This document shows, piece by piece, positions 49,162 through 57,075 of a stretch of 59,175 nucleotides of DNA. Position numbers and translations under genes: made by a program. Origin of the DNA: a virus; the IMG/VR virus record IMGVR_UViG_3300028392_000072, positions 1 to 59,175 of that record, one strand, 5' to 3'. The notes beneath the pieces were generated by a model. It was given only the letters and a program-made list of their open reading frames with translations. It was not told the DNA's origin and made no database searches. Numbering within the stretch: the first letter of the stretch is position 1; each line of letters begins with the position of its first letter.

Positions 49162-49235
49162 TCTAAGTGACAGGGTTCGAACCTGCGGCCTGAGAGTCCC
49201 AAACTCCCCGCTCTACCAAACTGAGCTACACCTAG
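49162..49235 (-). tRNA. tRNA-Pro (UGG)
   Basis: Acceptor CTAGGTG/CACTTAG with the C1-G72 pair typical of tRNA-Pro, D-arm GCTC-AGTTTGGTA-GAGC, anticodon arm GGGAG-TTTGGGA-CTCTC (UGG) and T-arm GCAGG-TTCGAAC-CCTGT. Ten bases from tRNA-Asp. Confidence 0.92.
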
Positions 49236-49297
49236 TTTTTGAGAATTCTTTTACTCTATTCCCAAAAGAGTACGTTTCTGTCCAATTATACTTCGTG

Positions 49298-49370
49298 TTG
49301 TCCCACAAGGGTTCGAACCTCGACTCTTCGGTACCAAAAACCGACGTGTTGCCAATTACACCATAAGACA
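49298..49370 (-). tRNA. tRNA-Gln (UUG)
   Basis: Acceptor TGTCTTA/TGGGACA, D-arm GTGT-AATTGGCA-ACAC, anticodon arm TCGGT-TTTTGGT-ACCGA (UUG), T-arm CGAGG-TTCGAAC-CCTTG. The body is close to Bacteroidetes tRNA-Gln, unlike the other two UUG tRNAs at 47812 and 47911. First tRNA after the attenuator of leader 2. Confidence 0.9.
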
Positions 49371-49372
49371 AT

Positions 49373-49407
49373 AAAAAACCCTCATAAGAACTAACTTATG
49401 AGGGTTT
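49373..49407 (-). terminator. Attenuator terminator of the Gln-Pro-Asp tRNA operon
   Basis: A 13-bp perfect stem AAACCCTCATAAG/CTTATGAGGGTTT with a 6-base loop and a T-run on the minus strand, just before tRNA-Gln. The 5' arm and loop (minus-strand CATAAGTTAGT, 49390-49400) are complementary, with one bulge, to ACTAACTATG in the leader ORF (49447-49456). Confidence 0.92.
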
Positions 49408-49429
49408 ACAAATCGTTTAATGTTTTTAA

Positions 49430-49525
49430 TTAACTTATTGTAAAGACATAGTTAGTCACTTCCTTAGAATCCTGATCCTGAGGTTGCGGGTTAACTTGTG
49501 CGATATTTACGTTAATTGTTTTCAT
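49430..49525 (-). CDS. Leader peptide 2 with Gln/Pro/Asp run, 31 aa
   Basis: Starts MKTINVNIA; residues 10-19 read QVNPQPQDQD, so eight of ten residues are Gln, Pro or Asp. These are exactly the three tRNAs downstream (Gln-UUG, Pro-UGG, Asp-GUC). Codons 24-27 (ACT AAC TAT G) can pair with the terminator's 5' arm and loop. If ribosomes stall in the Q/P/D run, this antiterminator would form and the tRNAs would be transcribed. No homologous protein is recognised, and the peptide itself is probably without function. Confidence 0.82.
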   Translation of the reverse strand: MKTINVNIAQVNPQPQDQDSKEVTNYVFTIS

Positions 49526-49579
49526 TTTATTATATAGTAAATTGTTTATGTCTCTTTTAATGTTTATTCTTATTTTATA

Positions 49580-49611
49580 CAAATATAGATAAAAGTTTTA
49601 TATCTGCCTAA
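49580..49611 (-). promoter_or_regulatory. Proximal promoter of the Gln-Pro-Asp tRNA operon
   Basis: Minus strand TTAGG (49607-49611), 19 bases starting CAGATATAAAACTTTTAT, TATATTTG (49580-49587). It is about 55 bases upstream of the leader ORF. The same sequence, nearly base for base, drives the large tRNA operon (58842-58873). Confidence 0.78.
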
Positions 49612-49666
49612 TTTATTTTGTAAAAAAATTGAGACTTGTATCTGAATCGTTTCCCATCCCAATTCA

Positions 49667-49698
49667 CAAAAATAAGGTAGGTTTTTTAATCCACCAAA
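49667..49698 (-). promoter_or_regulatory. Distal promoter of the Gln-Pro-Asp tRNA operon
   Basis: Minus strand TTTGG (49694-49698), 19 bases starting TGGATTAAAAAACC, TATTTTTG (49667-49674). It begins one base after the stop of the gene at 49699 and lies 87 bases from the proximal copy, repeating the tandem layout of the ncRNA locus. Confidence 0.7.
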
Positions 49699-50415
49699 TT
49701 ATTCTGTATCTTTTTTAAAATCATTATATCTTTTAATTTTATCACCACCTTTTAAATTATCAACCTTTGACTTCATTTCGTCATCCATAATCATAGGTAT
49801 TAACCTATTACCGATTGTCTTAGGGTCCTTTAGATATTTTTCAGTAGGTCTCTTATAATCATAACTATCTATATCACTATCTATAAATTTATAATCACCA
49901 GTAGTTGTTTCAAATCCAAATCTATTGAAGAAGGTAACTAATTCTTTTAGTGATTCATCAGAAAAACCAAAATATGTTTCAGGATCATATAAAGAATCTT
50001 TACCATTATAATGATGCACATTTACTTTATTTGGATAATCAATTGTAAACTCATACATCATTGAGTCACCATATGTTAAGTCAATGTTTAATCTTAGTGA
50101 ATTTGAAGGATTAGATTCTGTTCCATCATTATCTTTAACCATAGTAATATCAAATTGTAAGTTGTCTGGTTCACCATCTGCTGTTGGATCATCATCTTTT
50201 TTATCAAGAGTACTCTGAGAGTACATAACCGAAACACAATTCATTAAATTATAAATACCAGGGTATCCATCATCTCCAGGTTCCAAACTTTTCACATCTA
50301 ATGTAAACTCACCATTTTGATTAATAATAGTTAGTTTTTTAGGCAAAAGTTTTACCCATTCAGAAGAGTCAAAAATAGATATTTTATTCTCATTGAACTT
50401 TTTAATATATTTCAT
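49699..50415 (-). CDS. Tagged hypothetical protein, 238 aa, paralogue of 57076 gene
   Basis: Begins MKYIKKFNENKISIFDS, the shared tag. The middle (SLRLNIDLTYGDSMMYEFTIDYPNKVNVHHYNG and DESLKELVTFFNRFGFETTTGDYKFID) matches the 57076 protein closely (ITYGDAMACEFSIEEPNKIKV; LESFIKFLNRFDGMKLKREDFKFLD). So these are diverged duplicates placed beside two different tRNA operons. No known domain. TATATAG just upstream of the ATG is the phage start-site motif. Confidence 0.7.
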   Translation of the reverse strand: MKYIKKFNENKISIFDSSEWVKLLPKKLTIINQNGEFTLDVKSLEPGDDGYPGIYNLMNCVSVMYSQSTLDKKDDDPTADGEPDNLQFDITMVKDNDGTESNPSNSLRLNIDLTYGDSMMYEFTIDYPNKVNVHHYNGKDSLYDPETYFGFSDESLKELVTFFNRFGFETTTGDYKFIDSDIDSYDYKRPTEKYLKDPKTIGNRLIPMIMDDEMKSKVDNLKGGDKIKRYNDFKKDTE

Positions 50416-50440
50416 ATTCTATATATTAAATTTTTATCAT

Positions 50441-50466
50441 AAAAAAACCTACTTTAAAGTGGGTTT
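50441..50466 (-). terminator. Terminator-like hairpin before the tagged gene
   Basis: AAACCTACTT...AAGTGGGTTT, a stem of about 10 bp with one mismatch on the minus strand, followed there by seven Ts. It overlaps the stop codon of the gene at 50465. Confidence 0.7.
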
Positions 50467-50878
50467 ATATTCCTAAATCTTTCAATTTTTTATCTCTCAT
50501 TTTCGAGACATCATGAATAGCATATATAGAATTCTTTGTGATAATTATATTCTCATCAATTATATTGATAACAGTAGTTGTAGACCAAGATCCATTACCA
50601 AGAGTAAATGACTTACCAACTTGTGGATAGTCATCAAACTTACCAACATAAGAGTCACCTTCGCCTATTCTACCAGCGACTCTTGTAGAGAATCTATCTG
50701 AAATAATAGATTTTTCTGTTCTTAGAAAGTTATAATCATTTTTACATTCTTCTTTAAGAATATTAACATAGTAATCATATATTGGACCACAATCATAAAC
50801 AACCATTGCTGTTGACTTATTTCCTTTAATAGGTGGTAGGATTTTACCTATTTTTAATATCTCAATTTCTTTAGTCAT
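50465..50878 (-). CDS. Hypothetical protein, 137 aa
   Basis: Starts MTKEIEILKIGKILPPIKG (ATG 50876-50878); a longer frame would overlap the peptidase gene by 46 bases. SFTLGNGSWSTTTVINII and YVNILKEECKNDYNFLR are its visible features, perhaps a small beta-barrel. Unrecognised. It overlaps the peptidase stop by eight bases, so they are co-translated. Confidence 0.6.
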   Translation of the reverse strand: MTKEIEILKIGKILPPIKGNKSTAMVVYDCGPIYDYYVNILKEECKNDYNFLRTEKSIISDRFSTRVAGRIGEGDSYVGKFDDYPQVGKSFTLGNGSWSTTTVINIIDENIIITKNSIYAIHDVSKMRDKKLKDLGI

Positions 50879-52124
50879 ATAGGTCTTCACAATATCCACT
50901 GATTGAATCATTATCAACAGGTCTATAGGTTGGTTTATTAGTTGGCTTTAATTTTGATTTTGATTCTACTTTAGAAAATACTTCATCACCATAGTCTTTT
51001 AACTCTTCAATTTCTTTATAATCTAAAACTGGTAGATATTCAATTAAATCATTTCTATCACAATCAGATGAGTGGTCAAATTCATAGTAAACTTTTAATT
51101 TGAATCCATCCCATTCAGATCTAATATAGTGTAGTTCAAGTTGAACAAGTACTTTATCAATCATTTCTTGCTCAAGAGCAATTCTTTCTTTACAAAGATC
51201 TACAGAAACAACTCTTTTAGTTAAAGTATTAATCTCAACACTTGAAACATAATTAAACTTAGCATCATGAAACCAAGTTTTTTCAGTTCTATCAACCGGG
51301 GTAGTTGGATTAGTCCAAGTTTTGTAACCATAATCATAGTCATAATCATATTCACTTCCCCATCTTCCACCATAAGAACCATAATTGTATTCAGTTTTAG
51401 AAGGATCTCTATCAACAGGTAAGTTATTCCAATCTACTTTCAAACAAGCTTCAGCTAATTTTTCTAAGTGTTCAATATTTTGAACTTCGGAAAATGTGTG
51501 TTCATTTTGATATCCAACAGAAATATTAGTACACTCTGGGTATAATTTAACAAATTGAATAGAGTCAGTTAAAAGTCCAGTAGTGTCATTTTTATAAGAA
51601 AATGTGTCATTTGCTAAATTTAATTGTTTTGATAATTCATCACCAAATTTATCTGAACAACATCTACTTCCACTTTGATAAGTTATAATTGATGTAGTAC
51701 CTCTACGGTCAAATGAAATTACTTTGTTTATACCTTCTTGTTTTTCTTCTTTGTATTTAGTAGCAACTTTTCTAGAACCAACACAACCAACTTCTTCACC
51801 TAAGAAAAAGTAATAAAGACCTGGTATGTTATTTTCAATCATATGTAACATAATAGTCACACCCGCTTTATCATCTGCTCCAAGAATAGATTTACCGTCT
51901 GTTTTAATATTAACACCTTCAAAAACATGAACAACTTCACTAAGTGCTGATGTTGCTGTATCTAAGTGAGCAGTAAACATAACATCACTTTCACCGATTT
52001 TAATAAACAAGTTACCAAATTCATCTTCTTTAAGATCTGAATTTAATAAAGGAAATATATCCTTTTCAGTACCGTGTGGGTAGGTTCTGCTAGTCAAAGA
52101 CAGAAACATATTCTTAATATTCAT
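50871..52124 (-). CDS. Zinc aminopeptidase (M20/M42/M28-like), 417 aa
   Basis: Metallopeptidase with a di-zinc site: VMFTAHLDTATS (H, D), ILGADDKAGVTIMLHMI (bridging D), FFLGEEVGCVGS (catalytic EE) and VISFDRRGT (D) in the order of peptidase T / M42 enzymes; the last ligand would be the His in YQNEHTFSEVQ. An acidic, Tyr-rich insert (GSEYDYDYDYGYKTW) and a C-terminal extension of about 130 residues are unusual. It is an unexpected enzyme for a phage and may degrade peptides during infection. Confidence 0.85.
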   Translation of the reverse strand: MNIKNMFLSLTSRTYPHGTEKDIFPLLNSDLKEDEFGNLFIKIGESDVMFTAHLDTATSALSEVVHVFEGVNIKTDGKSILGADDKAGVTIMLHMIENNIPGLYYFFLGEEVGCVGSRKVATKYKEEKQEGINKVISFDRRGTTSIITYQSGSRCCSDKFGDELSKQLNLANDTFSYKNDTTGLLTDSIQFVKLYPECTNISVGYQNEHTFSEVQNIEHLEKLAEACLKVDWNNLPVDRDPSKTEYNYGSYGGRWGSEYDYDYDYGYKTWTNPTTPVDRTEKTWFHDAKFNYVSSVEINTLTKRVVSVDLCKERIALEQEMIDKVLVQLELHYIRSEWDGFKLKVYYEFDHSSDCDRNDLIEYLPVLDYKEIEELKDYGDEVFSKVESKSKLKPTNKPTYRPVDNDSISGYCEDLYD

Positions 52125-52175
52125 AGTATAAATTTTTTGTTATACAAATATAGTAATTTTTATAATATAAAACTA

Positions 52176-53240
52176 CTATTTATTTTTATATTTCTTTAAA
52201 TATTCAGATTCCCATATAGATATAATTTTATACCCCATACTTTTTAGATATTCCTCTTTAATTATTGTATTTCTATATAATTCTCCAAATGTTTTACCAA
52301 TAACACTATTAACTATATTAGATTCAAAAATATTAGGGTTTCCGTGCCAGAAGTCACCATTAAACTCATATATAATATTATTAACTTTATCTACACCATC
52401 TACTACATATTTTCCTATACTAACTTGTCTATCTTTTTTTTCTATTCCAATAACATCTAACCAATCATTTTCCATCAAACCATACTTTAATCCACAAATT
52501 TGACACCCTCTTCCGTTTAGATGTTTATTAGGAGTTTGAATAAACTCACCATGTTGTCTACATATTATCCGTACTTTAGTTAGAGCATTTTTGTAATCAA
52601 CTAATGAATAATCATATCTATTATTATGTATAATATTTGACTTATAAGAGAAGTCATCAGTTGATGATTTTAAATTACCAGCACATATTTTACAACCATA
52701 TCCAATTAGGTGATTTCTTGCAACTTGATTAAAAATACCATGCAGATTACAAATAATAGATACCGTGGTTATATTATTAATATATTTAACCAGTGAATAA
52801 TCATATTTATTTCCATGTTTTAGATTAGATTTTTTAATAAAATCCGAAATATTTAATTTAAAACTTTTATCACATTTAGGACAACCCTGTCCTTTTAGGT
52901 GATTATTTGGTGATTGGTTGAATTCACCGTGTTCTTTACATATTATACTTACTTTATTTTTATCATTGACATAATCAACTAATGAATAGTCAAATATACC
53001 ATTATGTTTTAATTTTGACTTCTCTATAAACTCAATAGTATTCGATTTTCTATTAACTCTACAAAAAGGGCATTTTTGACCACTTAAATGATTGTTAGGT
53101 GTTTGATAAAAAACACCATGTTCTTTACATATTATCTTTACTTTTGTTTGGCTATTTACATAATCAACTAATGAATAGTCAAATATACCATTATGTTTTA
53201 ATTTTGACTTCTCTATAAAAGTCCTACTTATTGTCTCCAT
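52176..53240 (-). CDS. Repeat-containing Vsr-like homing endonuclease, 354 aa
   Basis: Four tandem repeats of about 55 residues, each of the form FIEKSKLKHNGIFDYSLVDY followed by a KVxIICxxHGxFxQxPNNHL and CPxC unit, form a zinc-binding DNA-recognition array. The C-terminal part (VVDGVDKVNNIIYEFNGDFWHG and SMGYKIISIWESEYL) is the Vsr/EDxHD-like nuclease. ATG 53238-53240 (METISRTF) is preceded by the TTTAATATATAA start-site motif; a longer frame from a non-ATG codon is rejected. The first and second repeats are near-identical in DNA, which suggests recent expansion. Confidence 0.85.
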   Translation of the reverse strand: METISRTFIEKSKLKHNGIFDYSLVDYVNSQTKVKIICKEHGVFYQTPNNHLSGQKCPFCRVNRKSNTIEFIEKSKLKHNGIFDYSLVDYVNDKNKVSIICKEHGEFNQSPNNHLKGQGCPKCDKSFKLNISDFIKKSNLKHGNKYDYSLVKYINNITTVSIICNLHGIFNQVARNHLIGYGCKICAGNLKSSTDDFSYKSNIIHNNRYDYSLVDYKNALTKVRIICRQHGEFIQTPNKHLNGRGCQICGLKYGLMENDWLDVIGIEKKDRQVSIGKYVVDGVDKVNNIIYEFNGDFWHGNPNIFESNIVNSVIGKTFGELYRNTIIKEEYLKSMGYKIISIWESEYLKKYKNK

Positions 53241-53273
53241 AAATTTATATATTAAAACTGAAAAGCATATTTT

Positions 53274-53280
53274 AATATAT
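53274..53280 (+). promoter_or_regulatory. TATATAC motif before the 745-aa virion gene
   Basis: TTTTAATATATACATTATG: the motif lies five bases before the ATG at 53286. On the other strand a related motif serves the divergent endonuclease gene. Function inferred from recurrence. Confidence 0.4.
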
Positions 53281-53285
53281 ACATT

Positions 53286-55523
53286 ATGCAACAAATAATA
53301 TCAGATACATTAAATGGAACTTTATCTATATCAGATCAATTTAGTATAACAGCTGCTACTTCATCTTCTGAATCAACTCCTATTTTTTATAAATCAGGTG
53401 ATGAATATACAATAAGTTTTGTAGATATAATGGATGTTAATAAACTTACAACATTTTCATATGATACTTTAGGATCAACTGATACAAGATTTTTAACAAC
53501 AACTTATAGATTATCTAGAAATTCAACATCTTGGAGTGATTTTCAAGAACTGAAATCTGATATTGATAATTTTCCACCATTTGATCCAAAAGATCCTTTA
53601 TATGTGGATGTTAAATGGACCAGAGGTGGATCATCAACAATAGGTATTATTAGATTATTAGAATATAAATTAAGTGGATTGCTTGAAGTAAATATTGAAA
53701 CAGGTGATGTGCCTATTAAATTAAAAGTAGGTGAATCAACTATATTAAAAGCTCCTTATATTTATAAAGTATTCAAAGTAGATGATATTGAAATTATATC
53801 ATCATCAGTTCTTACAGATGTTAATATTAAGTATAGATTCTCACAAGATAGTAGTAGAACTTTTTCAGGTTGGGAACCATTTACTAAAGAAAATATCACA
53901 TCATTGAGAATAAATCCTATTAGATTTTTTCAAGTTGAATATTCAATAGAAAATAATTCAACTTCTAATATAACAATTCAAGATGTTAATTTAATTGGAG
54001 ACTTTCAAAATGTAAGTAAAGATTATTTCAAAACCAATTTATATGGTATCAGAGAATGTTGTCAATCTAATGTTTCTGGTTACTATGATGCAAATGGTAC
54101 TTTTATACCAAACACATCATCAACTGGAGTTTCAAATTCAGGTGGGCAATGTGATACAACAAATGCTTTATATGGTCTTACATCAGAAGATAAATCACAA
54201 CTATATAATCCTTACCAACAAAATACAGCTATTAATTTATTAAATAAGTTAAGTACTGACGCTCAACAAATATTTGGTCATAGAGTTATTTACTTTGTTA
54301 CTGATCCAGATAAACAAGGACAAGATCATTCTTTACATGAGTATCAATTATACAATGTTGTTTGTAATGGAGATATTAAAGTTTCAATTGAAGGTAATAA
54401 CTTTCCAGATTCTCAAATAATGATGAATCAATTCGATTTGAATTTATTTGAAACAATGGAAGCACATATTACTAAACAACAATTTAAAGAAATATTTGGA
54501 CCTCAAAGAAGACCAAGTAAAGAAGACTTTTTATTCTTCTGTGATCTGAACAGAATGTATCAAGTAGAACATGCTCAACAATTTAGAAATTTCAATAACT
54601 CTGCAATTTATTATAAATTGATATTGAAAAAATACACTCAGAAAGCAAATGTCAAGGCTGGTACACCAGAAATTAAAAATAAACTTGCTGAACTTACTAA
54701 GAATACAACTATTGAAGAGTTATTTGGTGTTGAAATTAAACAAGATAAAGATGCCGTAGCTAACAAGGAACAATATACAACATTAACAAAGGATCCAATT
54801 AGAATGGACTACTTTGCTCAAATAGATAAAGAACTAATTGAGAATTCAAGTAATATTATTTCTAAGTCAAATTATGATTTAGCAACAATTGATTTAGGAT
54901 CAGTTGCAGTTAGATATAAAAATATGGACACTTATATTAAAAAAGGAGATAATATTGGATATATGGCTTGGTTTAATATACATAACTATGTTGTAGATGA
55001 TGTTTATAACTTATTTAATTTATATGATTCTACAAATAATTTAGGATGGAAATCAAATTTAATTAATGATGAATTAATAGTTAATATAAGTGGATCTACT
55101 TATAGTTATAATATAACTGGATCTAATTTACCAGATACTGTTGCTTTTGATGAAGATACTTGGTATTGTTACTTATTAAATATAGACCAAAGATTAAGAA
55201 CTATAACTCAATATATCTATAAGAGAAATGTTGATGATGAAGATGATGCTCAGAACTTACAAAGTACTTTACTTCAATTAGTTTATGAAAATACTCAAGA
55301 TATGACTCCAGTTGAATTCCAATTAGAAGGAGTATTTGCTGAGATATTTGCTTCTGATATGAAAATGACTAATATCAGATTATTTACAGATATTATTCCT
55401 AAAGAAGAACATAATAAGATGTTAAATCAAGCTATTATTGGAGAAGCATCTAAATACTTAGTTTTTGCGGATAACGCTAATACAAGATTAAGTTTACCAA
55501 ACTTTCCACTTGGAAATGAATAA
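53286..55523 (+). CDS. Putative virion structural protein with lectin-like domain, 745 aa
   Basis: A long beta-rich protein rich in Asn, Ser and Thr. The N-terminal half has repeated beta-sandwich segments; around residues 240-330 a Gly/Asn/Cys-containing loop (IRECCQSNVSGYYDANGTF) precedes a conserved-looking segment IFGHRVIYFVTDPDKQGQDHSLHEYQLYNVV. The C-terminal ~200 residues (NIGYMAWFNIHNYVVDDVYNLFNLYDS...WYCYLLNIDQRLRTITQYIY) resemble a concanavalin-like LamG fold. It is likely a baseplate, neck or fibre protein; the exact part is not clear. Confidence 0.62.
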   Translation: MQQIISDTLNGTLSISDQFSITAATSSSESTPIFYKSGDEYTISFVDIMDVNKLTTFSYDTLGSTDTRFLTTTYRLSRNSTSWSDFQELKSDIDNFPPFDPKDPLYVDVKWTRGGSSTIGIIRLLEYKLSGLLEVNIETGDVPIKLKVGESTILKAPYIYKVFKVDDIEIISSSVLTDVNIKYRFSQDSSRTFSGWEPFTKENITSLRINPIRFFQVEYSIENNSTSNITIQDVNLIGDFQNVSKDYFKTNLYGIRECCQSNVSGYYDANGTFIPNTSSTGVSNSGGQCDTTNALYGLTSEDKSQLYNPYQQNTAINLLNKLSTDAQQIFGHRVIYFVTDPDKQGQDHSLHEYQLYNVVCNGDIKVSIEGNNFPDSQIMMNQFDLNLFETMEAHITKQQFKEIFGPQRRPSKEDFLFFCDLNRMYQVEHAQQFRNFNNSAIYYKLILKKYTQKANVKAGTPEIKNKLAELTKNTTIEELFGVEIKQDKDAVANKEQYTTLTKDPIRMDYFAQIDKELIENSSNIISKSNYDLATIDLGSVAVRYKNMDTYIKKGDNIGYMAWFNIHNYVVDDVYNLFNLYDSTNNLGWKSNLINDELIVNISGSTYSYNITGSNLPDTVAFDEDTWYCYLLNIDQRLRTITQYIYKRNVDDEDDAQNLQSTLLQLVYENTQDMTPVEFQLEGVFAEIFASDMKMTNIRLFTDIIPKEEHNKMLNQAIIGEASKYLVFADNANTRLSLPNFPLGNE

Positions 55524-55530
55524 ATATAAA

Positions 55531-55556
55531 AAAACCTCTGAATATTCAGAGGTTTT
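55531..55556. terminator. Bidirectional terminator
   Basis: AAAACCTCTGAATATTCAGAGGTTTT, a near-perfect palindrome with A/T tracts on both sides, between the convergent virion and gltX genes. Confidence 0.92.
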
Positions 55557-55561
55557 TTATT

Positions 55562-57019
55562 TTATACAGTAACTGTTTTAGTAGAATTAAGAATTCTCAA
55601 TTTCACTTGGTCTTTACCGAGAATTGACATTGTAGTCATTAAATCCGGACCAGCAATTCCACCAACTAAAGCAATTCTCAAACCAGGCATCACTTTACCA
55701 ATCTTAATTCCAAAACCATCACAGATAGAAGAAATAGTTAATTTAATACTATCATTATTACTAAAATCAACAGAATCAATATTATCAACAAAACTCGACA
55801 TAACTTTTGTATAGTTATCATCAATTTTTGAGTAATCGGTGATAACAGGAGTATCAAAAAACAAATCCACAATATGATTCAAATCCGTCTTAAAAGTAGA
55901 TCTATCCTTAGCCAAAGTAATAATCTTATCTAATCTATCATCAGAGTATCTCCCATCTTTTATGTTGATAAAGTCAATTAAATCTTTGTTATCAGTAGCC
56001 TTTAGATAATGAGAGTTAATCCATTTAGCTTTATCAATATCAAAACGAGCACCGGCCTTATGAACTCTATCTAATGAGAATGAATTAATCATATCATCTA
56101 AATTCATAACTTCAATATCCTTACCAGGATTCCAACCAATTAAAGCAAGTGAGTTAATAAAGGCTTTAGGATCATAACCTAAATCTTTCCAACCTGGAAT
56201 ATAAACCCCGCTATCATCAGTATAACCAAGTGGTGCAATAGGAATGCCATATTTAGCGGCCGTTCTTTTCGCTAACTTACCTTTGCCATCAGGATTCATA
56301 ATTAAAGGAAGATGAGAAAAAGTGGGAATATCCCATCCAAATGCTTTATACATAAGAATATGAAAAGGAGTAGAATTTACCCACTCTTGTCCACGAAGAA
56401 CATGAGTAACCTTCATATCATGATCGTCACAAACATTACAAAGATGATAAGAACCAATACCATTGGATTTGATTAAAACTTTATCATCTAAAGTATTTGT
56501 ATTAATAGTAATACTACCTAATATAGCATCATCAAAAGCTATATCAACATCTGGAGTTACAGCAAAACGAACAACATAAGGAACTGAATTAATATCAGTA
56601 TCAGGATTTGTCAAGGAGTTATTCATAGACATACGAGTTGTTGAATCATATTTAAGACCTTTTGATTTTAAAATATCTAAATCATCTTTAGTATCAAAAG
56701 CATAATAAGCCAATCCATTATCTAATAGAAATTTAACCTTATCAGAATAATCTCTTTCTGATTGAATAAAAGAACCAATTGCTGGGTCTGGATTCCAAAA
56801 AGAGTAATCTGGTACAATATCTAACCAATCACAAGTATCTTTAAAATATTGTAAAAATTCTGGAGTATAACGGTCTTGATCCGTGTCCTCGAGCCTCACA
56901 AGAAATTTACCACCGTGTCTTTTAGCAAGAAAGTAGTTATAAAGTAAGGTTCTTAAATTTCCCAAATGGACAAATTTTCCGGTTGGTGAAGGCGCGATTC
57001 TTGTTACAATGTTTTTCAT
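55562..57019 (-). CDS. gltX: Glutamyl-tRNA synthetase, 485 aa
   Basis: Attaches glutamate to tRNA-Glu. TRIAPSPTGKFVHLGNLRTLLYNYF contains the HIGH-type motif (H18-LGN), LVRLEDTDQDRYTP the ATP-pocket block, THVLRGQEWVNSTPFHILMYKAF the class I core, and GKLAKR the KMSKS loop (with A for the first S, as in some GluRS). The C-terminal anticodon-binding domain is present. ATG 57017-57019 is chosen because TATATTTG at 57035-57042 would lie inside the longer TTG frame. It pairs functionally with the two tRNA-Glu genes near 36 kb. Confidence 0.94.
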   Translation of the reverse strand: MKNIVTRIAPSPTGKFVHLGNLRTLLYNYFLAKRHGGKFLVRLEDTDQDRYTPEFLQYFKDTCDWLDIVPDYSFWNPDPAIGSFIQSERDYSDKVKFLLDNGLAYYAFDTKDDLDILKSKGLKYDSTTRMSMNNSLTNPDTDINSVPYVVRFAVTPDVDIAFDDAILGSITINTNTLDDKVLIKSNGIGSYHLCNVCDDHDMKVTHVLRGQEWVNSTPFHILMYKAFGWDIPTFSHLPLIMNPDGKGKLAKRTAAKYGIPIAPLGYTDDSGVYIPGWKDLGYDPKAFINSLALIGWNPGKDIEVMNLDDMINSFSLDRVHKAGARFDIDKAKWINSHYLKATDNKDLIDFINIKDGRYSDDRLDKIITLAKDRSTFKTDLNHIVDLFFDTPVITDYSKIDDNYTKVMSSFVDNIDSVDFSNNDSIKLTISSICDGFGIKIGKVMPGLRIALVGGIAGPDLMTTMSILGKDQVKLRILNSTKTVTV

Positions 57020-57034
57020 TTTATAAATTTTATA

Positions 57035-57042
57035 CAAATATA
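57035..57042 (-). promoter_or_regulatory. -7 box of the gltX promoter
   Basis: Minus strand TATATTTG 15 bases before the gltX ATG, a perfect TAnnTTTG. The leader would be about ten bases long. Confidence 0.5.
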
Positions 57043-57075
57043 AGAAAAGAATTATAGAAAACAAATATATACATT

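Noticed and set aside
52176-53240. CRISPR array or tandem DNA repeat
   Set aside because: The periodic similarity comes from protein repeats of about 165 bases within an open reading frame; there are no short direct repeats with unique spacers anywhere in the window.
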